A stretch of 18,164 nt of DNA from CAYOEZ01 sp964402955 (lineage in GTDB: Bacteria > Chloroflexota > DTOL01 > DAOUCN01), in the NCBI GenBank assembly GCA_964402955.1, contig CAYOEZ010000081.1, positions 1-18,164 on the forward strand, given 5' to 3'. The position numbers were made by a program, and so were the translations under genes. Below the pieces are notes generated by a model. That model saw nothing but the letters and a program-made list of their open reading frames with translations, made no database searches and was not told the DNA's origin. This document shows, piece by piece, positions 6,931 through 12,832 of the stretch (position 1 is the first letter of the stretch; each line of letters opens with the position of its first letter).

Positions 6931-7191
6931 TCACCCGCCGCCGAGGAGGGGAAGCACCTCAAGTGTCTCCCCGGCATGCAGCGGGGTATCCATGCTCACC
7001 TGCTGTCTATTGACAAGCAGCAGGCCCACTGCGCCAATGGGGATCGACAGGCGCGTAATAACCTGGCGCGGCGCGCCTGCGTCAGCCAGGGGCAGCACGA
7101 CGGTACGCTGGCTCTCACGATACTCATGGCTGAGGTAGCCGCGCAGGATTATGGTAACAGTGTCAGAGTCTGCTTGCGTATTTGTCTCCAT
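6931..7191 (-). CDS. MoaD/ThiS-like small protein with C-terminal Gly-Gly-Gly
   Basis: An 86-aa protein with the outline of a beta-grasp sulfur carrier. It opens with VTIILRGYLSHEYRESQ, has a middle helix/turn VITRLSIPIGAVGLLLVNRQQV, and ends HAGETLEVLPLLGGG. The exposed C-terminal diglycine and the preceding 'L-x-G-[DE]-x-L-x-V-x-P' pattern match MoaD, ThiS and Ub-Mut7C-type domains, which are adenylated and thiocarboxylated at the last glycine. No E1-like adenylyltransferase (MoeB/ThiF) or MoaE is nearby. I placed the start at ATG 7191, 7 nt after the stop of the small membrane-protein gene, because the longer frame to 7254 overlaps that gene. The ribosome site is weak, so coupling is likely. 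The fold is likely; the partner pathway is unknown. Confidence 0.7.
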   Translation of the reverse strand: METNTQADSDTVTIILRGYLSHEYRESQRTVVLPLADAGAPRQVITRLSIPIGAVGLLLVNRQQVSMDTPLHAGETLEVLPLLGGG

Positions 7192-7198
7192 ACGTTGC

Positions 7199-7375
7199 TC
7201 ACTCACGAACAAGATTGTTGCGACGGAACTGGGTAGCTGCCAGCGCAACGACAAGCAGCGCTACAACCACCCAGGCCGAATTGGCAACCAACGCCGTCGC
7301 CGCCTGCTTGAGCGCAACACCAATCCTTGCCCAGGTGACGAGCGCATAGGCGACGTCACGGCGCGTCACGAGCAT
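7199..7375 (-). CDS. Small membrane protein (start uncertain)
   Basis: A 58-aa protein from ATG 7375 with two hydrophobic segments, VAYALVTWARIGVAL and ALVANSAWVVVALLVVALAA, joined by KQAAT and ending in basic residues RRNNLVRE. I cannot name a family. The frame stays open upstream through the 3' end of phoU, but that part has shadow-like composition. A start using an alternative codon between 7402 and 7375 would add a few hydrophobic residues (VALLATIA), which would make a more complete first helix. No clear Shine-Dalgarno is present. The gene sits 26 bp behind phoU and 7 nt before the MoaD-like gene, so translation is probably coupled. It may be a truncated remnant of a longer membrane protein. 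Confidence 0.5.
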   Translation of the reverse strand: MLVTRRDVAYALVTWARIGVALKQAATALVANSAWVVVALLVVALAATQFRRNNLVRE

Positions 7376-7401
7376 GGCGATCGTCGCCAGGAGAGCAACA
7401 T

Positions 7402-8082
7402 CTACGTCACCCCAACAATAGGCTCTTCCATATCCATTTCCTGCATTTCGCCAGTGACCGTGAAGATCACTCGCTCGCAGATGTTGGTCACGCGATCGCC
7501 GGCGCGCTCCAGATTGTGCGCGACCCATAGCAGATGGGTCGCCTGATCGAGAGTCTTCGGGTTATTGATGATCACTTGCAGCAGATCGTGGTAGACCTGA
7601 TTGTACAGGGCGTCAACCTCATCATCTTCCTTGGGAATGGCACGGGCCATCTCAACATCGCGCCGAACGAAGGCGTCGAGAGCACGGTGCAGCATATCGC
7701 ATGCCTTCTCAGCCATTTTCGGGATGTCAACAAGCGGCTTGATGAGCGGTTCATCGCCCATCATCACGGTAATGCGTGCGATGCCCTTACCATAGTCGCC
7801 GATGCGCTCGAGCTCGATGGCCAGCTCCAACATGGCTGCCAGGCCGCGCAAGTCGCTGGCCATCGGCTGCTGGGTGGCAATCACGATCAGGCAATCCGAC
7901 TCAATAGAATATCTCTTCCGATTCAGCTTCAGGTCATCGGCGATCAATTGGCGCGAACCCTCGATGTCGCGGCGCTTCAGCATATCGACCGACTGTAGGA
8001 TGGCCTTTTCCGCCATACTGCCCAAAATCAGGATCTCATCATTGAGCCTTTGCAGTTCGCGCTCAAGTACTGCTCGTGGCAT
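7402..8082 (-). CDS. phoU: Phosphate transport regulator PhoU
   Basis: A 226-aa, all-helical cytoplasmic protein with the two tandem PhoU three-helix repeats. It links the PstSCAB transporter to the sensor kinase PhoR and represses the Pho response when phosphate is ample. Family features are the N-terminus MPRAVLERELQRLNDEILILGSMAEKAI, then ATQQPMASDLRGLAAMLELAIELERIGDYGKGIA (repeat 1, metal-binding acidic residues), and LLWVAHNLERAGDRVTNICERV (repeat 2). The frame extends to ATG 8100, but GGAGG 6 nt before ATG 8082 and the family N-terminus favour 8082. It follows pstB with an unusual ~300-bp gap holding a repeat element, its own promoter and a short leader reading frame. Confidence 0.95.
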   Translation of the reverse strand: MPRAVLERELQRLNDEILILGSMAEKAILQSVDMLKRRDIEGSRQLIADDLKLNRKRYSIESDCLIVIATQQPMASDLRGLAAMLELAIELERIGDYGKGIARITVMMGDEPLIKPLVDIPKMAEKACDMLHRALDAFVRRDVEMARAIPKEDDEVDALYNQVYHDLLQVIINNPKTLDQATHLLWVAHNLERAGDRVTNICERVIFTVTGEMQEMDMEEPIVGVT

Positions 8083-8096
8083 TACCTTCCTCCTGG

Positions 8097-8147
8097 TCAT
8101 GATCGAGGTACGTACACACAGTCCGCATCTGTTCTACGCCATCCCAT
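8097..8147 (-). CDS. Candidate 16-codon leader ORF upstream of phoU
   Basis: ATG 8147 is preceded by AGGAGG with 8-nt spacing and opens a 16-residue frame (MGWRRTDADCVYVPRS) ending in TGA at 8097-8099, 14 nt before the phoU start. It lies inside the phoU leader, downstream of the extended -10 promoter and a small hairpin (8163-8178: CCGACA, loop CAAA, TGTCGG on the plus strand). The strong ribosome site is the main argument. The peptide has no runs of a single regulated amino acid, so attenuation is not evident. It may be a chance frame. Confidence 0.3.
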   Translation of the reverse strand: MGWRRTDADCVYVPRS

Positions 8148-8189
8148 ACCGGCCCCCTCCTGCCGACACAAATGTCGGGGGTGTTGGCT

Positions 8190-8217
8190 ATTATAGCATG
8201 TTCTGTTGCGGATACAA
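8190..8217 (-). promoter_or_regulatory. Extended -10 promoter for phoU
   Basis: On the minus strand the -10 is a perfect TATAAT (8190-8195) preceded by TGC, an extended -10 motif. A weak -35, TTGTAT (8212-8217), lies 16 bp upstream. Transcription should start near 8183, giving a ~100-nt phoU leader. The -35 lies 6 bp from the end of the inverted-repeat element. No Pho-box-like hexamers are seen here. Confidence 0.6.
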
Positions 8218-8223
8218 GGCCTA

Positions 8224-8387
8224 GGCAGCCTGTCGGAGAGCCAATGCCGGAGGTCATTTCTAGCGCAGAGACGCAGAGAGAGCCTGCCCCGCTGTATCGG
8301 GCATCGCCGAGAAAGAGCACAGAAAACCATCAAAACCTCTGCGTACTCTGCGTCTCTGCGGTGAGACAACTCTCTCCGACAAGCTGC
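8224..8387. mobile_element. MITE-like element with terminal inverted repeats in a CTAG target
   Basis: A 164-bp non-coding segment bounded by inverted repeats: GGCAGCCTGTCGGAGAG (from 8224) against the reverse complement of the right end, GCAGCTTGTCGGAGAG (ending 8387), which differ by one base and one indel. The flanks read CTA before and TAG after, that is C-TA-[element]-TA-G, the pattern left by IS630/Tc1-type insertion into CTAG with TA duplication. Inside is a second, perfect 15-bp inverted repeat, CGCAGAGACGCAGAG (8264-8278), matched at 8346-8360. No transposase is encoded. The TAG on the right is the pstB stop codon, so the insertion left PstB intact. When transcribed it should fold into a long hairpin between pstB and phoU. 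Confidence 0.65.
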
Positions 8388-9256
8388 TAGCCGAAACGGC
8401 CTGTAATATAGTCCTCGGTGCGTTTGTCTTTCGGGTTGGTGAAGAGGCGCCGCGTCTGATCGTATTCGACAACCTCTCCCGAACGTGTCCCCGCGTGCAA
8501 CATCATCATCGCTGTATAGTCGGACACGCGCGCTGCCTGTTGCATGTTGTGCGTCACGATCACGATGGTATACAGCGCCGAGAGATGGCTCATCAGTTCC
8601 TCGATTTTGAGCGTTGCGATGGGGTCGAGCGCCGAGGCCGGCTCATCCATGAGGATAACCTCCGGCTCGACGGCCAGGCAGCGGGCGATGCATAGCCGCT
8701 GCTGCTGTCCACCCGATATCGCAAGCCCTGACTGCTGCAGCTTGTCTTTCACCTCATCCCACAGCGCCGCCCGTCCCAGGCTCTTCTCGACGATCTCATC
8801 CAACTCGCGCCGGTTCGTGATGCCATAGAGCCGGGGGCCATAGGCGACGTTGTCATAGATGCTTTTGGGAAAGGGATTGGGGCGCTGGAAGACCATGCCC
8901 ACGCGCCGGCGCACGTCAACCACATCGACGTTGGGCGCATAGATGTCCAGATCATCGAGCAGAACGTGTCCCTCGAGGCGGCTGCGCGGCGTCAGATCGT
9001 TCATGCGGTTCAGTGCGCGCAGCAGGGTAGACTTGCCGCATCCGGATGGGCCGATGATGGCGCTGATGCGGTTGGCCGGAATGTCCAGGTTGACGTCGAT
9101 CAGCGCTCGAAATGCTCCGTAGTACACAGACACGTTCAGAAGGCGCATTCTGTTCGTGGCGGAGGCAGCCTGTTCCGGCAGGCTGCCATCGCGGACCACA
9201 CTAGAGAGATCAACAGTCGTCGTCTGTTTTGTCACCCGCTCAGCGGTTGCTGTCAT
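8387..9256 (-). CDS. pstB: Phosphate ABC transporter ATP-binding protein PstB
   Basis: A 289-aa ATPase of the high-affinity phosphate importer. Walker A GPSGCGKST, Q-loop region VGMVFQRPNPFPKSIYDNVAYGPRLYG (typical of PstB), signature ISGGQQQRLCIARCLA, Walker B VILMDEPASALDP, and switch His in IVTHNMQQAARVSD are all present. The C-terminus TEDYITGRFG is that of a complete PstB. The N-terminus is ~35 residues longer than in E. coli before the domain begins at RMRLLNVSVYYG. ATG 9256 has GGGAGGGG immediately upstream at good spacing and is preferred over the longer frame to 9283, which overlaps pstA. The stop codon TAG forms the edge of the adjacent inverted-repeat element. Confidence 0.97.
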   Translation of the reverse strand: MTATAERVTKQTTTVDLSSVVRDGSLPEQAASATNRMRLLNVSVYYGAFRALIDVNLDIPANRISAIIGPSGCGKSTLLRALNRMNDLTPRSRLEGHVLLDDLDIYAPNVDVVDVRRRVGMVFQRPNPFPKSIYDNVAYGPRLYGITNRRELDEIVEKSLGRAALWDEVKDKLQQSGLAISGGQQQRLCIARCLAVEPEVILMDEPASALDPIATLKIEELMSHLSALYTIVIVTHNMQQAARVSDYTAMMMLHAGTRSGEVVEYDQTRRLFTNPKDKRTEDYITGRFG

Positions 9257-9269
9257 TGTCCCCTCCCAC

Positions 9270-10148
9270 TCAGGCGACGCCAAGTTTACGCCGCCGCCAG
9301 GCGATGATTAGCCGTGCGATGATGTTCAGCCCCAGGACCAGGATCATCAGCACCAGGGCAGTTGTCCATGCTTTATCGTGCCAATCTTTGTACGGGGCAA
9401 CCGCATAGACAAAGATCGTTTGGGGCAAGGCCGCAATTGGCTGCCCGATGTCGGTACTCATGAAGGGATTGCCAAAGGCGGTCAGCATCAGGGGGGCCGC
9501 TTCACCTGCGACACGTGCGATGCCCAACATGATGCCCGTGACCACCCCTTCCAGAGCCGCAGGCAACATGACGCTCAGAGAGGTCTTCCATTCCGGCGCT
9601 CCCAGCGCCAGGCTTGCTTCGCGCAGGCTGGCCGACACAAGCTTGAGCATCTCCTCCGTGGTACGAATCACCGTCGGCAGCATGATGATCGCCAGGGCCG
9701 CTCCGCCGGACAGAGCAGAGAAATGCTTGAAGGGAAGCACCAGAATCGTGTAGGCGAAGATACCCACCACCACCGACGGCACTCCGGAGAGAACGTCGGT
9801 GGCGAAGCGCAAGCCCACGCCCAGCCAGGTATTGGGGCGAGCCGCCGCATAGATCGCCGCCAGGATGCCGGGCGGAATTGAGATAGCGCAGGCAATCGCG
9901 ACCAGGATCGCCGAGCCGACAATGGCATTGGCCACCCCACCGCCGGGAACGCCAACAGGCGTCGGCAACTTTGTGAAGAAGCCCAGACTGAGGAAACGTC
10001 CACCTTCTCGCGTCACATACACGATGATCCAAATCAACGGGATGACGGCGAGGATTGTCGCCAATCCGGTCAGCCCCAGCATGACGGCATTGACCAGACG
10101 GCGAGAGTTGTGTATCTTGCGATTTCTGGCATAATCGGCGACACTCAT
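9270..10148 (-). CDS. pstA: Phosphate ABC transporter permease PstA
   Basis: A 292-aa inner-membrane subunit with about six membrane segments. The pore-forming BPD-type permease domain includes the typical EAA-like loop REASLALGAPEWKTSLSVMLPAALEGVVTGIMLGIARVAGEAAPLMLTA and the preceding TTEEMLKLV, both characteristic of PstA. It pairs with PstC to form the phosphate channel. The start ATG 10148 overlaps the pstC stop (ATGA) and has GGAGG 7 nt upstream; the frame extending to 10187 is therefore not used. Its stop lies 13 bp before the pstB start. Confidence 0.97.
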   Translation of the reverse strand: MSVADYARNRKIHNSRRLVNAVMLGLTGLATILAVIPLIWIIVYVTREGGRFLSLGFFTKLPTPVGVPGGGVANAIVGSAILVAIACAISIPPGILAAIYAAARPNTWLGVGLRFATDVLSGVPSVVVGIFAYTILVLPFKHFSALSGGAALAIIMLPTVIRTTEEMLKLVSASLREASLALGAPEWKTSLSVMLPAALEGVVTGIMLGIARVAGEAAPLMLTAFGNPFMSTDIGQPIAALPQTIFVYAVAPYKDWHDKAWTTALVLMILVLGLNIIARLIIAWRRRKLGVA

Positions 10149-11125
10149 GCGCGAGCCTCCTGCGGTACCCGACGGGCGACGCTCCACACCAGGAGACGAG
10201 CAATGACATTCAGAACAAGAGTCAGGCCAAACAGCACCAGGCCAATCTCGATCAAGGCGTTGAGATAGAGCGGGTACGTCGCTTCGGTGAACTCGTTGAC
10301 GATAATCGAAGCCATCGTATAGCCCGGGTGCAGGACCGACGAGGTCAAGTCCAGATTGTTGCCGATGACCATTGTCACCGCCATCGTCTCACCCAGCGCC
10401 CGGCCCAGGCCCAGAATCACTGCCCCCAAGATCCCGGACAGACCAAACGGAATGAGCACGCGCCAGATGGTTTCCCACTGCGTTGCTCCCAGCGCAAGCG
10501 ACGCTTCACGCTGGCTGCGCGGAATGGCCAGGAAAACATCACGACTGACGGCGCTGATAGTCGGAATAATCATGATGGCCAGCACAAGCGAGGCTGCCAG
10601 GCGACTTGGGCCATAGACGGGCCCGGCGAAGAACGGGATGAACCCCAGATACGTGGCCAGGAGAACGGCCAGGGGTCGCACAAGGGTCGGCACAAACACA
10701 TACAGTCCCCACAGGCCGTAGACAACGCTGGGAACGGCTGCCAATAGTTCGACCAGAAAGCCCAGCGGTGCACGCAGCCAGCTTGGCGCCAATTCGGCGA
10801 GGAAAATAGCAATGCCCAGACTGATGGGCAAGGCGACGACAAGGGCTATCAACGAGGTTTGGATGGTGCCCATGATGAAGGGAAGCGCGCCAAATTGCTG
10901 GGCGACAGGATCCCAGGTGGTCGTTCCCAGGAAGCCAAGGCCAAAGGCGGAGCGTGCCAGGGAAGAGTTCCTCCACAACTCGTAGCCGATAGCCAGAACC
11001 AGCAGCAGGACGAGTAACGCTGCGCCGCTCAGCAACAAGTTAAACGGACGGTCGCCATGTGCGGACGCTGCGCCGAGGCGGCGCCGCCAGCCGCTCTGTT
11101 TCTTGACAACCATTTGCACGCCCAT
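10145..11125 (-). CDS. pstC: Phosphate ABC transporter permease PstC
   Basis: A 326-aa inner-membrane subunit. A basic cytoplasmic N-terminus (KKQSGWRRRLG) leads into the first membrane segment NLLLSGAALLVLLLVLAIGY. The BPD permease domain then carries AVPSVVYGLWGLYVFVP, the EAA-like loop REASLALGATQWETIWRVLIPFGLSGILGAVILGLGRALGETMAVTM, and further helices. ALGETMAVTMVIGN is typical of PstC. GAGGAG lies 6 nt before ATG 11125; the longer frame to 11164 runs into the intergenic hairpin. It overlaps pstA by 4 bp. The 105-bp gap to pstS holds a stem-loop. Confidence 0.97.
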   Translation of the reverse strand: MGVQMVVKKQSGWRRRLGAASAHGDRPFNLLLSGAALLVLLLVLAIGYELWRNSSLARSAFGLGFLGTTTWDPVAQQFGALPFIMGTIQTSLIALVVALPISLGIAIFLAELAPSWLRAPLGFLVELLAAVPSVVYGLWGLYVFVPTLVRPLAVLLATYLGFIPFFAGPVYGPSRLAASLVLAIMIIPTISAVSRDVFLAIPRSQREASLALGATQWETIWRVLIPFGLSGILGAVILGLGRALGETMAVTMVIGNNLDLTSSVLHPGYTMASIIVNEFTEATYPLYLNALIEIGLVLFGLTLVLNVIARLLVWSVARRVPQEARA

Positions 11126-11153
11126 GTGGATCTCCTCTTGCAGCACGCGGATA

Positions 11154-11184
11154 CCCTCTCGCAAGCTCTTCGCCTGCGAGAGGG
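11154..11184 (-). promoter_or_regulatory. Stem-loop in the pstS-pstC intergenic gap
   Basis: CCCTCTCGCA (11154-11163) and TGCGAGAGGG (11175-11184) form a perfect 10-bp stem with an 11-nt loop, 46 nt after the pstS stop on the transcribed strand. No T tract follows. By analogy with other binding-protein transporters, such a structure can protect the upstream message or partly terminate, giving more PstS than PstCAB. That effect is inferred. Confidence 0.5.
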
Positions 11185-11230
11185 GGGGTCAGAAGGGCAT
11201 TTTGCATGGCGGCGCACCTGAGCCGTCATC

Positions 11231-12412
11231 TTACTTGAGTGGTTTGCCCTGGCACGTCACCTGATCGAGCCTGGCGAGCACGGTGCTGCGCACATTGCTG
11301 CTGAGCGGCACGTAGTCCAGCTCGGTGGCGAACTTTGAGGCCGGATCAGTCACAGCCCAGCGCACGAAGTCCAGCACTGCCTTGCCACGGGTGCAATCCT
11401 GCTGATCCATGTAGATGATGAGGTAGGTGTAGCCGGCGATCGGCCAGGAATCCTTGCCCGGAGCGTTGACGATGGACACAGCCAGCGTGTCAGGCATTTG
11501 GGCGCCGAAGTCGGCCACGGCGTTCTGCGTCGCTGCGACAGTCGCCTGAACCGTTGTACCGGCGACATTCTTCATCTTGGAATAGGCAATCTTGTTCTGC
11601 TTGGCATAGGCCAACTCGACGTAACCGATCGCCCCATCATTCTGCGAAACGGTGCCGGCGACGCCTTCATTGCCTTTGCCGCCCAGGCCAACCGGCCAGT
11701 TGACGGAGGTGCTTGCGCCAACCTTGCTCTTCCAGTCGCTGCTGATGGCAGCCAGGTACGAGGTGAAGATGAAGGTCGTGCCGGAGCCATCGGAGCGGTG
11801 CACGACAATGATGTCTTTGGCCGGCAGGGTCAGGCCGGGATTGAGAGCGACGATCATCGGGTCATTCCACTTGGTGATTGTACCGAGGAAGATGCCTGCC
11901 ATCGTCTTGCTGTCGAAGACCAGAGGGTCTTTGCCCGCCAGTTCCTTGACGTTGTATGTCGGCACAACTGCGCCGGCGACAATGGGCAGCATTTGCAGCC
12001 TGGCGGGAGCGACTGCCGCATAGTCGGCGTCGGTCAAGATGGCATCGGAGCCTGCAAAGTCAACGGTCTTGGCCTTGATCTGCGCAATGCCGCCGCCCGA
12101 GCCGATGGATTGGTAGTTGAACTTCAGCGCAGGGTTGACGAAAGCATACTCATAGAACCAGCGGCTATAGAGCGGATAGGGGAAGGTTGCGCCGGCGCCA
12201 TTGATGAGCAGAGCGCCAGTCGATGGGGCAGCAGCGACCGTTGGAGCAGCGCCCGGCGCCGTGGCCGACGTCGCAGCAGCTTTGGTACTCGTGGACGGAA
12301 CGGATGTAGCCGTTGGCGCAGCGCTACACGCGAGCGCCAACATGGCGAGCACGGTCATGATTACCAGGAGCAGAGTCCACTTGGCAGCGCGCAGACGACG
12401 GATGGTGGTCAT
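11231..12412 (-). CDS. pstS: Phosphate-binding lipoprotein PstS
   Basis: A 393-aa extracytoplasmic phosphate receptor. A basic N-terminus and hydrophobic core lead to the lipobox LALAC with the lipidated Cys at residue 29. An Ala/Thr/Ser/Pro-rich linker (~30-65) tethers the domain to the membrane. The binding domain starts at INGAGATFPYPLYSRWFYEY and contains YQSIGSGGGIAQIKAKTVDFAGSDA and HRSDGSGTTFIFTSYL, the segments that contact phosphate in PstS. A lipoprotein form fits an organism without a classical periplasm, in keeping with Chloroflexota. The ATG at 12412 has GAGGAG upstream with ~7-nt spacing, almost the same leader as pstC. It follows the 86-aa unknown gene by 45 bp. Confidence 0.97.
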   Translation of the reverse strand: MTTIRRLRAAKWTLLLVIMTVLAMLALACSAAPTATSVPSTSTKAAATSATAPGAAPTVAAAPSTGALLINGAGATFPYPLYSRWFYEYAFVNPALKFNYQSIGSGGGIAQIKAKTVDFAGSDAILTDADYAAVAPARLQMLPIVAGAVVPTYNVKELAGKDPLVFDSKTMAGIFLGTITKWNDPMIVALNPGLTLPAKDIIVVHRSDGSGTTFIFTSYLAAISSDWKSKVGASTSVNWPVGLGGKGNEGVAGTVSQNDGAIGYVELAYAKQNKIAYSKMKNVAGTTVQATVAATQNAVADFGAQMPDTLAVSIVNAPGKDSWPIAGYTYLIIYMDQQDCTRGKAVLDFVRWAVTDPASKFATELDYVPLSSNVRSTVLARLDQVTCQGKPLK

Positions 12413-12457
12413 ATGTGATCTCCTCTTTTTGCACTTCAGATACTTGCGATTCAGATA

Positions 12458-12718
12458 CTACAGCGATTCCTGCGTCAGACGCCGGTCGGCGAGAAACTGG
12501 CGAATCTCAGCGCCATCGCCGACGGTCACAACGTGCGGCCGGCCATCGCGCCAGACAACCATGCGGAAGACGAGCCGGCTGCGATTAACAGGATCGGCCA
12601 TGACATACACAGGAGGCTCGATTTGCCATCCTGCGTCCAACTTGCTCATCAGCCCGGCAAACGAATGCTGGCCAGCAGAATCGTTGTCGGATACCTTTCG
12701 CAGCGGGAACGGCGCCAT
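12458..12718 (-). CDS. Small unknown protein, first gene of the pst operon
   Basis: An 86-aa soluble protein with no signal peptide or membrane segment. I do not recognise its family. It starts MAPFPLRKVSDNDSAGQHSFAG, has a central segment GWQIEPPVYVMADP followed by strands RLVFRMVVWRDGRPHVVTV, and ends in a helix EIRQFLADRRL, suggesting a small alpha/beta fold. Three starts are possible: GTG 12754, ATG 12739 and ATG 12718. The last has GAGG with 6-7-nt spacing; a stronger GGGAGG lies upstream but is only 2-3 nt from the GTG. The gene lies directly after the Pho-box-like promoter and before pstS, so it should be phosphate-regulated. A role in sensing or modulating the transporter is possible but not shown. 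Confidence 0.7.
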   Translation of the reverse strand: MAPFPLRKVSDNDSAGQHSFAGLMSKLDAGWQIEPPVYVMADPVNRSRLVFRMVVWRDGRPHVVTVGDGAEIRQFLADRRLTQESL

Positions 12719-12776
12719 TAGAGTCCTCAACAGCATCATAGGGTGTGAATTCACTTCCTCCCTTTGTACTGACGAT

Positions 12777-12830
12777 ACTATAACAGCGCCACGTTAAGAG
12801 ACCTTTTCTGTTGTGTTAACGATTGGTAAA
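12777..12830 (-). promoter_or_regulatory. Pho-box-like array and extended -10 promoter of the pst operon
   Basis: Read on the minus strand, hexamers occur every 11 bp: TTTACC (12825-12830), TTAACA (12814-12819), GAAAAG (12803-12808, poor match) and TTAACG (12792-12797). Each pair is separated by 5 bp. After 9 bp comes TATAGT (12777-12782), preceded by TGT to make an extended -10; no -35 box is present. PhoB and PhoP bind direct repeats on an 11-bp period (TTAACA-like in Bacillus PhoP boxes) that replace the -35 region. The array begins 2 bp after the phoR stop codon and precedes the pst genes, where such a site is expected. Confidence 0.65.
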
Positions 12831-12832
12831 GG

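Noticed and set aside
7199..7528. 109-aa version of the small membrane protein
   Set aside because: Its first ~50 residues overlap the 3' end of phoU and have shadow-like composition; only the part after 7402 looks real.
8221..8390. CRISPR-like or rRNA-related repeat reading of the CGCAGAGA motifs
   Set aside because: The repeats are inverted and nested, not regularly spaced direct repeats with unique spacers.
12435..12459. 10-bp direct repeat TTCAGATACT (twice, 15 bp apart) before pstS
   Set aside because: Only two copies, one overlapping the stop of the small gene, and not on an 11-bp period; no known site matches.
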